A stretch of 64,000 nucleotides of DNA, from assembly GCA_963820795.1 (NCBI GenBank), contig CAWGBJ010000023.1, positions 62,001 through 126,000 on the forward strand, written 5' to 3'. A program made the position numbers and the translations under genes. The notes under the pieces were generated by a model. It had not been told where the DNA came from. It searched no databases and worked only from the letters and a program-made list of their open reading frames with translations. This document shows positions 10,101 to 16,725 of this stretch, one piece after another (within the stretch, counting starts at the first letter, position 1; the number at the start of each line of letters is the position of its first letter). This DNA is from Roseiarcus sp963820795 (lineage in GTDB: Bacteria > Pseudomonadota > Alphaproteobacteria > Rhizobiales > Beijerinckiaceae).

Positions 10101-10854
10101 GCCACAAGGTCTATCTGCGCACCGGCGAGTACCAGGACGGGCGGATCGGCGAGATCTTCATCGACATGCACAAGGAAGGCGCCGCCTTCCGCAGCCTGAT
10201 GAACAATTTCGCCATCGCCATCTCGCTCGGCCTGCAATACGGCGTGCCGCTCGAGGAATATGTCGAGGCCTTCACCTTCACCCGCTTCGAGCCGGCCGGC
10301 TTCGTCCAGGGCAACGACGCGATCAAGAACGCCACCTCGATCCTCGACTACATCTTCCGCGAGCTCGCCATCTCCTATCTCGGCCGCAACGACCTCGCCC
10401 ATATCGCCCCCGAGGAGATCGGCAACACGATCCTCGGCGGCGGCGTCGACCAGGACAAGGCGCCCGGCGGCCCGAGCGCGCCCACGGCCGCCTCGGTCGT
10501 CTCCAGGGGCCTCGTGCGCTCGAAGGGCGACAAGCTGATGCTGGTGCGCGGCGCGACCGGCGGCGAAGCCCCGCCGATCAAGGCCGCCGGCGGCTCGTCG
10601 GCCCAGGGCTACGTCCAGGGCGCGACCGCGCTCAAAGGCGACCCCGCCGAGCCCGCGCCGATGACGATGGGCGAGGTGGGTTTTGCCCCGCCCCGAGGCC
10701 CCCGGGCTTAGACCGGGTCGCCGGCAAGCGCGCCGAGGCGCGGCTCAAGGGCTATGTCGGCGAGGCCTGCCCGGAATGCGGGAACTTTACCATGGTGCGG
10801 AACGGCACGTGTTTGAAGTGCGATACGTGCGGCAGCACGACGGGGTGCTCGTGA
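7119..10854 (+). CDS. nrdJ: Adenosylcobalamin-dependent (class II) ribonucleotide reductase, interrupted by three frameshifts
   Basis: Reduces ribonucleotides to deoxyribonucleotides using vitamin B12, independent of oxygen. The catalytic region has SNPCSEYMFLDDTACNLASL, APTGTIGLVMDCDT and, downstream, SPCGRTGKRYLSVESH and ISKTINMPNDA. The extreme C-terminus is the swinging-Cys/zinc tail CPECGNFTMVRNG ... CLKCDTCGSTTGCS. The frame changes near 9022 (extra C in GCGCCCGACG), near 9515 (GCTTTGAAAATC) and near 10700 (C/G runs before GACCGGGTCGCC). Conserved residues continue without loss across each break, so sequence errors or very recent mutations are likelier than old decay. The ATG at 7119 (MRIERHFTETG) is preferred over 7104. 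Reconstructed length is about 1,244 residues. Confidence 0.9.
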
Positions 10855-10863
10855 GCACGGTAA

Positions 10864-11493
10864 ATGCTGACAGATCACAAAGTCAGATCGCTCATCGCGC
10901 CTCAGCTTGAGCGAATCGCTACTGCCGAGAGATCCAAATTCTTTGGGGATAGGCTAGGTGGAGTACGCGCTGCTGCTGCCATCGTGCTGCTTACGAAGCG
11001 GTCAGCGGAGAATGGGGGACCGTTAAAGCTTGAGCTCAGTAGCGCAAGAAGGATTGGTGCTCCAGCTGTTGTAAGCTATCGGCCATTGAAGCTTGAATTT
11101 GACCGCACCATTTGGACAAAAGCACTTCTGACCGAGGACCCAGATTTAAACTATATTGCCGCCCACGAACTTGGACACATCACTTTACATAACCATGATG
11201 CTCAACCCTATTCAGGGGTGAAAAAAGGCTGGATCGACTTCGAGCAACAATCGGCGGAATGGCAAGCAAACAAATTCGCTGATTACTTTCTCATAACAAA
11301 TCAAGAGTTATTGCACTATATTTCACCGGACGTAATAGCTGGAGTTTGTAAAGTTCCATTAGATGTTGCCGAGCGACGTTTTCTTGAAGTTGCCACTATG
11401 GCTGAGTGCTGTTGTCAACAATGCTTTGGCACTAGAGTGTATAGGATTTGTCTCGATCATTTTTGTTGGACATGTCGGCAATCATTTATGTAG
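10864..11493 (+). CDS. IrrE/ImmA-type zinc metalloprotease-like protein with Cys-rich C-terminus
   Basis: A 209-residue protein with a gluzincin signature, AAHELGHITLHNH (HEXXH), and a probable third ligand in SAEWQANKFADYFL, the arrangement of IrrE/ImmA peptidases that cut phage or stress repressors. The last 40 residues hold eight cysteines (AECCCQQCFGTR, then ICLDHFCWTC), suggesting a zinc-ribbon-like module that is unusual for the family. It starts 9 bases after the nrdJ stop. Its base composition is far lower in GC than its neighbours, a sign of recent transfer. No helix-turn-helix partner lies next to it. Substrate unknown. Confidence 0.75.
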   Translation: MLTDHKVRSLIAPQLERIATAERSKFFGDRLGGVRAAAAIVLLTKRSAENGGPLKLELSSARRIGAPAVVSYRPLKLEFDRTIWTKALLTEDPDLNYIAAHELGHITLHNHDAQPYSGVKKGWIDFEQQSAEWQANKFADYFLITNQELLHYISPDVIAGVCKVPLDVAERRFLEVATMAECCCQQCFGTRVYRICLDHFCWTCRQSFM

Positions 11494-11892
11494 TTCGGGA
11501 ACTCATCGGTCGCGGGCGTGACACGGGGCTTAGGCCGGCTCTCTGGCTCCAGACCAACAAGGTGTAGGGCCTGGCTATGCATCGATACCCCATATGCTGA
11601 CGAGCAAGGGCGTACATGCTATGTTCCTTGCCCACAGAAACCTCGGAGGTTAGCAAATGAAACGAAACTCAATCCCACCTGGAACTCCGACACCTCGCTC
11701 GGGGATCTATGAACAGATAGGTCCTCGTGGCGGGCGCACTGGCGAAGAGGCGGACTCGACGCGGGGCAAGCCGCTGCCTCCAACTGACCGACGTGGTCAG
11801 GGGTGGCGTCTGGTGGCTCCTGCGCATCATAGGAGCGGCAAATAGGCCTTTCTGTATTGCAATGGGAAGCAGGCTTGCGTCGAGTTGGCGCC
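11494..11892. other. Gap between the metalloprotease gene and a small membrane protein
   Basis: About 400 bases with only short overlapping ORFs of no recognisable family. No terminator or promoter is convincing. It ends at the second partial copy of the nrdJ tail. Confidence 0.35.
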
Positions 11893-11935
11893 ATGGCAGA
11901 TGCCTCAAGTGCGATTCATGCGGGTCTACAAACAC
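11893..11935 (+). repeat. Partial nrdJ 3'-end copy (second half)
   Basis: Read in the frame starting at 11727, this stretch encodes GRCLKCDSCGSTN, matching GTCLKCDTCGSTT of the nrdJ C-terminus at ten of thirteen positions. It is cut off from any nrdJ body. The same DNA, in another frame, supplies the first codons of the small membrane protein that starts at 11893. Confidence 0.65.
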
Positions 11936-12144
11936 GCGGGAACGAATATGAGTCTATTCCGCAATTTGGTTCTCAATCTTCAAGCCACTGGACCGGCGAG
12001 CTTGTCCTCTGCGTCTTGATCGCCTCCATCGCGATCGTTGGGGTTTTCGGCAGCGATAAATTCGGGGCGCAAGCGCTGGGGGCGTTGTCTTTCGCGCTCG
12101 CGGCTATCGGGGTTGGGCTAGTGTCGAAATTGCGTGACGAGTGA
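11893..12144 (+). CDS. Small membrane protein, hypothetical
   Basis: An 83-residue ORF with two likely transmembrane helices (GELVLCVLIASIAIVGVF and ALGALSFALAAIGVGLV) and a short polar N-terminus. The ATG at 11893 lies inside the partial nrdJ-tail repeat, so its 5' end was made from nrdJ-derived DNA in a different frame. No family is recognised. The helices look real in composition, but expression is uncertain. Confidence 0.45.
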   Translation: MADASSAIHAGLQTRGNEYESIPQFGSQSSSHWTGELVLCVLIASIAIVGVFGSDKFGAQALGALSFALAAIGVGLVSKLRDE

Positions 12145-12156
12145 GTACGCCCCGAC

Positions 12157-12194
12157 ATGTCGGCGAGGCATCCCCGGAATGCGGCAATTTCACT
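12157..12194 (+). repeat. Partial nrdJ 3'-end copy (first half)
   Basis: ATGTCGGCGAGGC ... CCCGGAATGCGGCAA encodes GEASPECGNFT, the first half of the nrdJ C-terminal tail, with one Cys changed to Ser. Similarity stops abruptly at 12194, where a TTACGGTGAC-type repeat begins. Confidence 0.65.
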
Positions 12195-12255
12195 AGATTA
12201 CGGTGACAAAATTAAAATTACAAAATTACGGTGACAGCTAACTCAATCCCCAATT
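12195..12255 (+). repeat. TTACGGTGACAGC-type interspersed repeat, copies 1 and 2
   Basis: ATTACGGTGACA occurs at about 12196, and a longer version, ATTACGGTGACAGCTAAC followed by TCAATCCCCAATT, at 12225-12255. Related copies are at 14463 and 15242 on this strand and, inverted, at 13782-13825. It behaves like the end of a small mobile element. Confidence 0.6.
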
Positions 12256-12305
12256 GCGCTCCCCTTCGTTGCCTCTCTCGCGCGATCTGGCGCAGGTCGA
12301 CCTAA

Positions 12306-12625
12306 TTAAGGGCGGCCGTCGGCGCCGCTCTCGCTGTTGTTCGCACTACGCGCGGCCAAAGCGATCCTCGCGGCCTCTACCGTCGCGGGGATCGACCTCA
12401 TCACTGTAGTCCACAAGACGCCATAGTCGATCGAATGGTAACCGTGGCTCAGGCGATTGCGCGCTGAATAGGCGTCCGAAAGGCGAAGGTCCGGATAACG
12501 TGACTCCAGGCCGGGTTCGAGCCGGGCAAATCTGTCCGGCAGCTTCGCCGATGGCCTCGACACATTTGGCCGCGGCGTCCTGGATCATTTCGTTGGCCAG
12601 GAACTCGCTTCTCGACACGCCCTCC
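12306..12625 (-). pseudogene. HepT-like toxin remnant (copy 1)
   Basis: Nearly identical to the intact hepT at 14544-14936 over about 320 bases, including the RNRLSHGYHSIDYG active-site segment (RX4HXY). An extra A near 12532 (GGGCAAATCTG against GGGCAATCTG in copy 2) shifts the frame. Homology ends near 12625, so the first 20-25 codons and the partner mntA are missing. Clearly a relic of duplication. Confidence 0.85.
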
Positions 12626-12781
12626 AAATGCCGCCTCTTGCCGAGCTTCTGCCCTGTGAAGGGCGCGCCTTTTGGTGCGCCCGCCTTCGGCGGGCTTCGC
12701 CCCTTGACAGGGCTCTCAGGCTCGTAAGAGGTTTCTTGCAAGAGGTCGACGGCGGGGAGCGTCGCGCGGCGGGGGGCAATC

Positions 12782-13015
12782 ATGGCGCTGATCAAAGCGT
12801 TCGAGGAGAAGCGAAGGGATCGGCAGTCGATCCATGACGCGATCGATGCGAGCTATTCGGTTTTCGAGCGCGACGGGCGAACTTTCGTCCAGATCGACAC
12901 TTACGGCCGCGCCGAGCGCGAAGTCCCCGGCAAAGTCAGCCAAAGCCTCCAGCTCGACGAAAAATCCGCCCGCGCGCTGTTCGACATCTTGAGGAACGCC
13001 TTTGGGTTCCGTTGA
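12782..13015 (+). CDS. Conserved small protein, function unknown
   Basis: A 77-residue ORF beginning MALIKAFEEKRRDRQSIHDA and ending DEKSARALFDILRNAFGFR. It is mixed alpha/beta with a charged N-terminal helix. I recall very similar short proteins in Rhizobiales accessory regions, sometimes mislabelled in databases, but cannot name a function. It stands alone between the hepT relic and an nrdJ-tail copy. Upstream, at about 12700-12745, is one copy of a CCCTTGACAGGGCT-type repeat also seen before 17575. Confidence 0.6.
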   Translation: MALIKAFEEKRRDRQSIHDAIDASYSVFERDGRTFVQIDTYGRAEREVPGKVSQSLQLDEKSARALFDILRNAFGFR

Positions 13016-13119
13016 TGGAGATCGGTCAGACTGGCCTCAAGGATGATCCCATGCGTTACGCCGTCGGGGAACGGGCCGCGTGAGACTGCGGCAACGAAAG
13101 GGAAGGCGCGGATGGAGTT

Positions 13120-13215
13120 GGCGAAGCCTCCCCGGAATGCGGCAACTTCACCATGGTCCGCAACGGCACGTGCCTGAAATCCGATACGTGCGGGAGCACG
13201 ACGGGGTGCAGTTGA
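13120..13215 (+). repeat. Almost complete copy of the nrdJ C-terminal tail
   Basis: Translates as GEASPECGNFTMVRNGTCL then KSDTCGSTTGCS and a stop. It matches the last 31 codons of nrdJ except for two Cys-to-Ser changes, and DNA identity is visibly high across the whole stretch. No other nrdJ sequence precedes it. Confidence 0.85.
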
Positions 13216-13244
13216 GCTCTTGCGGTTGAGGTTGTGAACCCGTA

Positions 13245-13486
13245 TTGCCGACTGTTCTCAGACGGGACGGGTTTCGCTTCGCCTTCTTCTCCGATGAAGG
13301 CAGCCCGCGCGAGCCGCGCGCGTTCACGTCAGCGGCGGCGGGAATGAAGCCAAAATCTGGCTCGAACCTGACATTGCCGTCGCCGAGAATTACGGGTTTA
13401 ATGCCCGGGAATTGACCCGATTGGTTCGAATTGTTCGCGAGGAGCGCCAACGCTTCCTGAAGGAGTGGCATGAGCATTTCCGCTAA
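13245..13486 (+). pseudogene. DUF4160 protein, frameshifted
   Basis: From a TTG at 13245 the frame reads LPTVLRRDGFRFAFFSDEG, the usual DUF4160 beginning. A one-base loss near 13315-13321 moves the rest (HVHVSGGGNEAKIWLEP through KEWHEHFR) into another frame ending with TAA at 13484-13486. DUF4160 and DUF2442 genes commonly occur as a pair and are suspected toxin-antitoxin partners. Here the first member is broken and the second is whole. Confidence 0.75.
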
Positions 13487-13772
13487 GTCCGTGCGTTTTG
13501 ACGAGTCCTCCATGTGGGTCGAGCTGAGCGACGGCCGCACGATCGGCGTCCCGTTTGCCTGGTTCCCTCGCCTCCTTTACGCCACCCCCGAGCAGCGCGA
13601 GCGCGTCGAGATCGGACGCATGGGGCTGCATTGGGAAGAGTTGGACGAGGATATCAGCATCGCCGGGTTGCTGGCCGGGCGAGGGGACCGGACGCGCTGG
13701 GGGAGAGGCGAGAGAAAACGGGCCGAACAGGCGGCTTCGTCAGACCCAAAGATGGGGCGACACAGCGCTTAA
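13470..13772 (+). CDS. DUF2442 domain protein
   Basis: A 100-residue protein whose core (VRFDESSMWVELSDGRTIGV, PFAWFPRLLYAT, GLHWEELDEDISIAGLLAG) is DUF2442. It overlaps the end of the DUF4160 relic by 17 bases, as expected for a coupled pair. The C-terminal 25 residues are a charged tail. The domain is thought to act as the antitoxin or DNA-binding partner, which is inferred from context in other genomes. Confidence 0.8.
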   Translation: MSISAKSVRFDESSMWVELSDGRTIGVPFAWFPRLLYATPEQRERVEIGRMGLHWEELDEDISIAGLLAGRGDRTRWGRGERKRAEQAASSDPKMGRHSA

Positions 13773-13781
13773 CGGTTGTGA

Positions 13782-13826
13782 GTTGGGGGATTTAATTGCT
13801 GTCACCGTAAAGCTGTCACCGTAAAG
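13782..13826 (-). repeat. TTACGGTGACAGC-type repeat, inverted double copy
   Basis: On the minus strand this reads TTACGGTGACAGC twice in tandem, followed by AATTAAATCCCCCAA. It is the inverted counterpart of the 12225 copy, so the two bracket a 1.6 kb segment holding the hepT relic, the 77-residue ORF, an nrdJ tail and the DUF4160/DUF2442 pair. Confidence 0.65.
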
Positions 13827-13871
13827 CGACTGTCCTGTTCGCGGCGGCGGCCCTTGCGGCGGATGGGAGGA

Positions 13872-13918
13872 GATGTATATATCAGCGATAATATGTTGAT
13901 TCATTCGAAGGATATAAA
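13872..13918 (+). promoter_or_regulatory. AT-rich operator/promoter block before vapB copy 1
   Basis: ATGTATATATCAGCGATAAT then ATGTTGATTCATTCGAAGG stands out as AT-rich in a GC-rich genome and is conserved before the second copy (15390-15437). It includes the ribosome binding site (GAAGG). Autoregulation by the ribbon-helix-helix antitoxin at such a site is usual for the family but is inferred here. Confidence 0.45.
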
Positions 13919-14164
13919 GTGCTGCTCTATATGAAGGATTCGGAGGTCGATCGTATGGCGGAACGGCTGGCTTCGCTGCGCCGCGTGAGCAAGACAGAGG
14001 TCGTGCGGCAAGCGCTTCAGCATGAACTGGAACGCGAAGAGGCGAAGCCGTCTCTCGTGGAGAAAGGGGTTGGCTTCGTCCAGGCGCTGAAGGCCCGGGC
14101 GCAACCGTCCGCGGCCCGCGCAGCTGACAAGGCCTTCATTGACAGCCTGTATGACAAGTCCTGA
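13919..14164 (+). CDS. VapB-family antitoxin (copy 1)
   Basis: An 81-residue ribbon-helix-helix antitoxin of the Rv0623/PSK type: LYMKDSEVDRMAERLASLRR followed by SKTEVVRQALQHELER. It starts with GTG after GATATAAA, as does the near-identical copy at 15438. Its partner toxin is reduced to a fragment (14164-14220), so it is now an orphan unless it neutralises a toxin elsewhere. Confidence 0.85.
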   Translation: MLLYMKDSEVDRMAERLASLRRVSKTEVVRQALQHELEREEAKPSLVEKGVGFVQALKARAQPSAARAADKAFIDSLYDKS

Positions 14165-14461
14165 TGTTCGTTGTTGCGGTTCACGTCGCCTCTTGCTGTG
14201 CGGGAAACAATTGTCGCGGTCGCAAAGGCCGGGTGACCGCCGGCAGGCTGAGGAGCTTTTGCCCCTTCAGCCTATTTGCCTCTCATCGTCTCAAGCTCTC
14301 CACATGCGCGACCCGGTCCGACAGATATGGATGCTTGCGAACGATGGCGGTGAAACGCCGGTCGGCTGTGATGACCGGATATTGCTCCTGAACCGCGAGG
14401 GCCAGATAGAAGCAGTCGTAAGCCGGATGACCGAGGTCGATCGCCAGACGCGCAGCGGCGA
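14164..14461. pseudogene. Back-to-back vapC fragments (copy 1)
   Basis: 14164-14220 is the ruined start of a plus-strand vapC, with 77 bases deleted relative to 15683-15832. 14276-14461 is the 3' part of a minus-strand vapC, nearly identical to 15879-16056, cut at 14461. Neither can make a PIN toxin. Confidence 0.75.
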
Positions 14462-14462
14462 A

Positions 14463-14493
14463 ATTACGGTGACAGCTTATTCAATCCCCAATT
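14463..14493 (+). repeat. TTACGGTGACAGC-type repeat, copy 4
   Basis: ATTACGGTGACAGCTTATTC followed by AATCCCCAATTGC. It marks the exact point where repeat A1 stops and the intact hepT block begins. The similarity to 12225 continues on through hepT, so repeat and toxin were copied together. Confidence 0.65.
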
Positions 14494-14543
14494 GCGCTGC
14501 CCTTCGTTGCCTCGCTCGCGCGATCTGGCGCAGGTCGACCTAA

Positions 14544-14936
14544 TTAAGGGCGGCCGTCGGCGCCGCTCTCGCTGTTGTTCGCACTACGCGCGGCCAAAGC
14601 GATCGTCGCTGCCTCTACCGTCGCGGGGATCGACCTCATCACTGTAGTCCACAAGACGCCATAGTCGATCGAATGGTAACCGTGGCTCAGGCGATTGCGC
14701 GCTGAATAGGCGTCCGAAAGGCGAAGGTCCGGATAACGTAACTCCAGGTCAGGTTCGAGCCGGGCAATCTGTCCGGCAGCTTCGCCGATGGCCTCGACGC
14801 ATTTGGCCGCGGCGTCCTGGATCATTTCGTTGGCCAGGAATTCGCTTCTCGACACGCCGTCCAGATGCCGAGCCAACCGCCTGCCATAGGCGATGATGTC
14901 GCGCAGGCACCCTTCGACCGGCCTTGCGCCTTTCAC
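14544..14936 (-). CDS. hepT: HepT-like ribonuclease toxin
   Basis: Toxin of the MntA-HepT system, a HEPN ribonuclease. The 130 residues include the catalytic RX4HXY motif in SARNRLSHGYHSIDYG, where the Tyr is the residue AMPylated by the antitoxin in characterised systems. Its ATG overlaps the mntA stop by four bases (ATGA), so the two are translationally coupled. A nearly identical but broken copy lies at 12306-12625. All catalytic residues of this copy are intact. Confidence 0.9.
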   Translation of the reverse strand: MKGARPVEGCLRDIIAYGRRLARHLDGVSRSEFLANEMIQDAAAKCVEAIGEAAGQIARLEPDLELRYPDLRLSDAYSARNRLSHGYHSIDYGVLWTTVMRSIPATVEAATIALAARSANNSESGADGRP

Positions 14937-15226
14937 GGCAACGCCTTCATGTCCCGAGCCGCATTCTCTGCGGCCTCGGCCGACAACCCGGCAGGCGTCG
15001 TCACGTCGACCTTGCAGCCGAGGACCGCCGAAAGCTCGCGTTCGAGTCGAGCCAAGTCAAAGAAAGTCAGCCCTTCGTTGGGCTCGACCAGGATGTCCAA
15101 ATCGCTGTCGTCGTCGTCTTCGGCTCGCGCTGTCGAGCCGAATATCCTTGGATTCTTCACGTTGAAGCGTGAAAGAATCTTGATGACGCGATCGGTGTTG
15201 GCTTTCAAAGCCAGCGAGGGCCGCAT
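14933..15226 (-). CDS. mntA: MntA-like nucleotidyltransferase antitoxin
   Basis: A 97-residue minimal nucleotidyltransferase with the GSX10DXD signature in IFGSTARAEDDDDSDLDILV. In studied MntA-HepT pairs it inactivates HepT by adding AMP to its active-site Tyr. First gene of the operon with hepT. The acidic run before the catalytic Asp pair is slightly longer than usual but keeps the spacing. Confidence 0.9.
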   Translation of the reverse strand: MRPSLALKANTDRVIKILSRFNVKNPRIFGSTARAEDDDDSDLDILVEPNEGLTFFDLARLERELSAVLGCKVDVTTPAGLSAEAAENAARDMKALP

Positions 15227-15241
15227 GTTCCGCCTCCTGCG

Positions 15242-15271
15242 ATTACGGTAATAGCTTACTCAATCCCAATT
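15242..15271 (+). repeat. TTACGGTGACAGC-type repeat, variant copy 5
   Basis: ATTACGGTAATAGCTTACTC followed by AATCCCAATT, a diverged copy just upstream of mntA and before repeat A2. Together with 14463 it brackets the hepT-mntA pair in the same orientation. Confidence 0.55.
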
Positions 15272-15437
15272 TGCTCATCGTCTCAAGCTTTCCCGATGCG
15301 CAACCGCGTCCGGCGGCGACCGGCGCGGCTCTCGGCATGTCCAGGCGTCGGTCAATTTGCAGCGGCGGCCCATGCAGCGGATGGGAGGAGATGTATATAT
15401 CATCGATAATATGTTGATATCATTCGAAGGATATAAA

Positions 15438-15683
15438 GTGCCGCTCTATGTGAAGGATTCAGAGGTTGATCGTCTGGCGGAACGCCTGGCTTCGCTGCGC
15501 CGCGTGAGCAAGACAGAGGTCGTGCGGCAGGCGCTTCGGCATGAACTGGAACGCGAAGAGGCGAGGCCCTCTCTGGTGGAGAAGGGGGTTGCCTTCGTCC
15601 AGGCGCTGAAGGCTCGGGCGCAACCGTCCGCGGCCCGCGCAGCCGACAAGGCCTTCATTGACAGCCTGTATGACAAGTCCTGA
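15438..15683 (+). CDS. VapB-family antitoxin (copy 2)
   Basis: An 81-residue antitoxin, about 90% identical to the protein at 13919. The ribbon-helix-helix region is LYVKDSEVDRLAERLASLRR followed by SKTEVVRQALRHELER. GTG start with GAAGG upstream. The stop overlaps the start of a vapC remnant (TGATG), the normal arrangement of a vapBC operon, but that toxin is truncated. Confidence 0.85.
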   Translation: MPLYVKDSEVDRLAERLASLRRVSKTEVVRQALRHELEREEARPSLVEKGVAFVQALKARAQPSAARAADKAFIDSLYDKS

Positions 15684-15832
15684 TGTTCGTTGACGCTTCC
15701 GCCCTGACGGCGATGTTGACCGAGGAGAGGGATGCGCGAGAGCTTCTGGCTCGCGCCCAGAAGTATCCGTTGCGGTTGACGTCGCCTCTTGCTGTGCGGG
15801 AAACAATTATCGCGGTCGCAAAGGCCGGGTGA
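15683..15832 (+). pseudogene. VapC toxin remnant, N-terminal 49 codons
   Basis: Encodes MFVDASALTAMLTEERDAR ... LTSPLAVRETIIAVAKAG and stops at 15830-15832. It has the first PIN-domain Asp (VDASAL) and the Glu (RETI) but lacks the C-terminal half with the other acidic residues. The sequence then joins abruptly to the 3' end of the convergent vapC. Confidence 0.75.
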
Positions 15833-15878
15833 CCGCCGGCAGGCTGAGGAGCTTTTGCCCCTTCAGCCTATTTGCCTC

Positions 15879-16310
15879 TCATCGTCTCAAGCTCTCCACA
15901 TGCACGACCCGGTCCGACAGATATGGATGCTTGCGAACGATGGCGGTGAAACGCCGGTCGGCTGTGATGACCGGATATTGCTCCTGAACCGCGAGGGCCA
16001 GATAGAAGCAGTCGTAAGCCGGATGACCGAGGTCGATCGCCAGACGCGCAGCGGCGGGGGCGAGCTGGCGCATCGGACGAGGAACGGCGACCGGCGCGGC
16101 TTTCAGCACGTCGACGGCCTCCGCAAAATCATCCCTTGTGATGTCGCCGTGGCGGCACACGGCCCATAGGGCGTTGGCGGCCTCGGCAAAGAGGAGTTCC
16201 GGCGCGATGAGAGTCGTCCGATTGTCCAGAAGGCTCGCCGCCTCTTCGAAGAACGCTTCGCTCACGAGCCATTTCACGGCGACGCTGGCGTCGACGACGT
16301 ATCCGGTCAT
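15879..16310 (-). CDS. VapC-type PIN ribonuclease toxin
   Basis: A 143-residue PIN domain with the acidic quartet visible: YVVDASVAVKW, PELLFAEAANALW, HPAYDCFYLALA and VITADRRF. Cleaves RNA when free of antitoxin. Its start codon overlaps the stop of the FitA-like antitoxin gene by four bases (16307-16310). The last 178 bases are also present, truncated, at 14276-14461. Appears complete. Confidence 0.9.
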   Translation of the reverse strand: MTGYVVDASVAVKWLVSEAFFEEAASLLDNRTTLIAPELLFAEAANALWAVCRHGDITRDDFAEAVDVLKAAPVAVPRPMRQLAPAAARLAIDLGHPAYDCFYLALAVQEQYPVITADRRFTAIVRKHPYLSDRVVHVESLRR

Positions 16311-16543
16311 GAGGCGCCGTCGCGGTCCCGGTCGGCCCGAATGATCTCGCTCATGTCGATGGTGGAGCGGAGGCGTCCCCGCAAATTCTTCGCGCCCGCC
16401 TCGAAATCGTCGGCTCCCCTGCGAAGCGCCTCGCGCAGGATCTCGCGGTGTTCGGCCTCGACGGATCGACCATGCTCCGCCGCCCGCCGCTTTAGCGACC
16501 GGACAAGTTCGGCGCTGACGTTTCGGACGGTCAGTTGGCCCAT
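16307..16543 (-). CDS. FitA-like ribbon-helix-helix antitoxin
   Basis: A 78-residue antitoxin beginning MGQLTVRNVSAELVRSLKRR, followed by HGRSVEAEHREILREAL, the signature of FitA/plasmid-stability antitoxins. A longer in-frame extension exists, but MGQLTV is the normal family start. Coupled to the downstream PIN toxin. Two diverged fragments of the same kind of gene occur at 17262-17390 and 18034-18118, so this family was duplicated several times in the island. Confidence 0.9.
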   Translation of the reverse strand: MGQLTVRNVSAELVRSLKRRAAEHGRSVEAEHREILREALRRGADDFEAGAKNLRGRLRSTIDMSEIIRADRDRDGAS

Positions 16544-16725
16544 CGCTGCCTGCAAAACTTCGCCTTCATTGCGCGCAACGTGTACATGGACGCGCGGATT
16601 GGCAATGGGGCGACGGCGGCGTTTGGCAGCGGACAGCATACGGAATCCCCAATTACGCGGCACGTCTGTTCCGCCCTTGATAGGGTTGGAAGCTCAGAAC
16701 ACGTCTTTGCGGGACGGAAGGCGCG

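Larger units (their letters stand above)
13844..14461. repeat. Direct repeat A1 (vapB plus vapC relics)
   Basis: Closely matches 15361-16056 (A2): same upstream AT-rich block, same vapB-like gene, same truncated vapC start, same junction to the 3' part of a minus-strand vapC. A1 lacks about 77 bases of the vapC start and ends inside the minus-strand vapC, where a TTACGGTGACAGC repeat begins. Confidence 0.85.
15361..16056. repeat. Direct repeat A2 (vapB, vapC start, vapC 3' part)
   Basis: Second copy of the block at 13844-14461. Here the minus-strand vapC continues intact beyond the repeat, so A2 is probably the source or the less damaged copy. Confidence 0.85.

Noticed and set aside
13782..15271. 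CRISPR array suggested by the repeated TTACGGTGACAGC motif
   Set aside because: Spacing is irregular (from 18 bases to over 1 kb), copies occur in both orientations and no cas gene is present.
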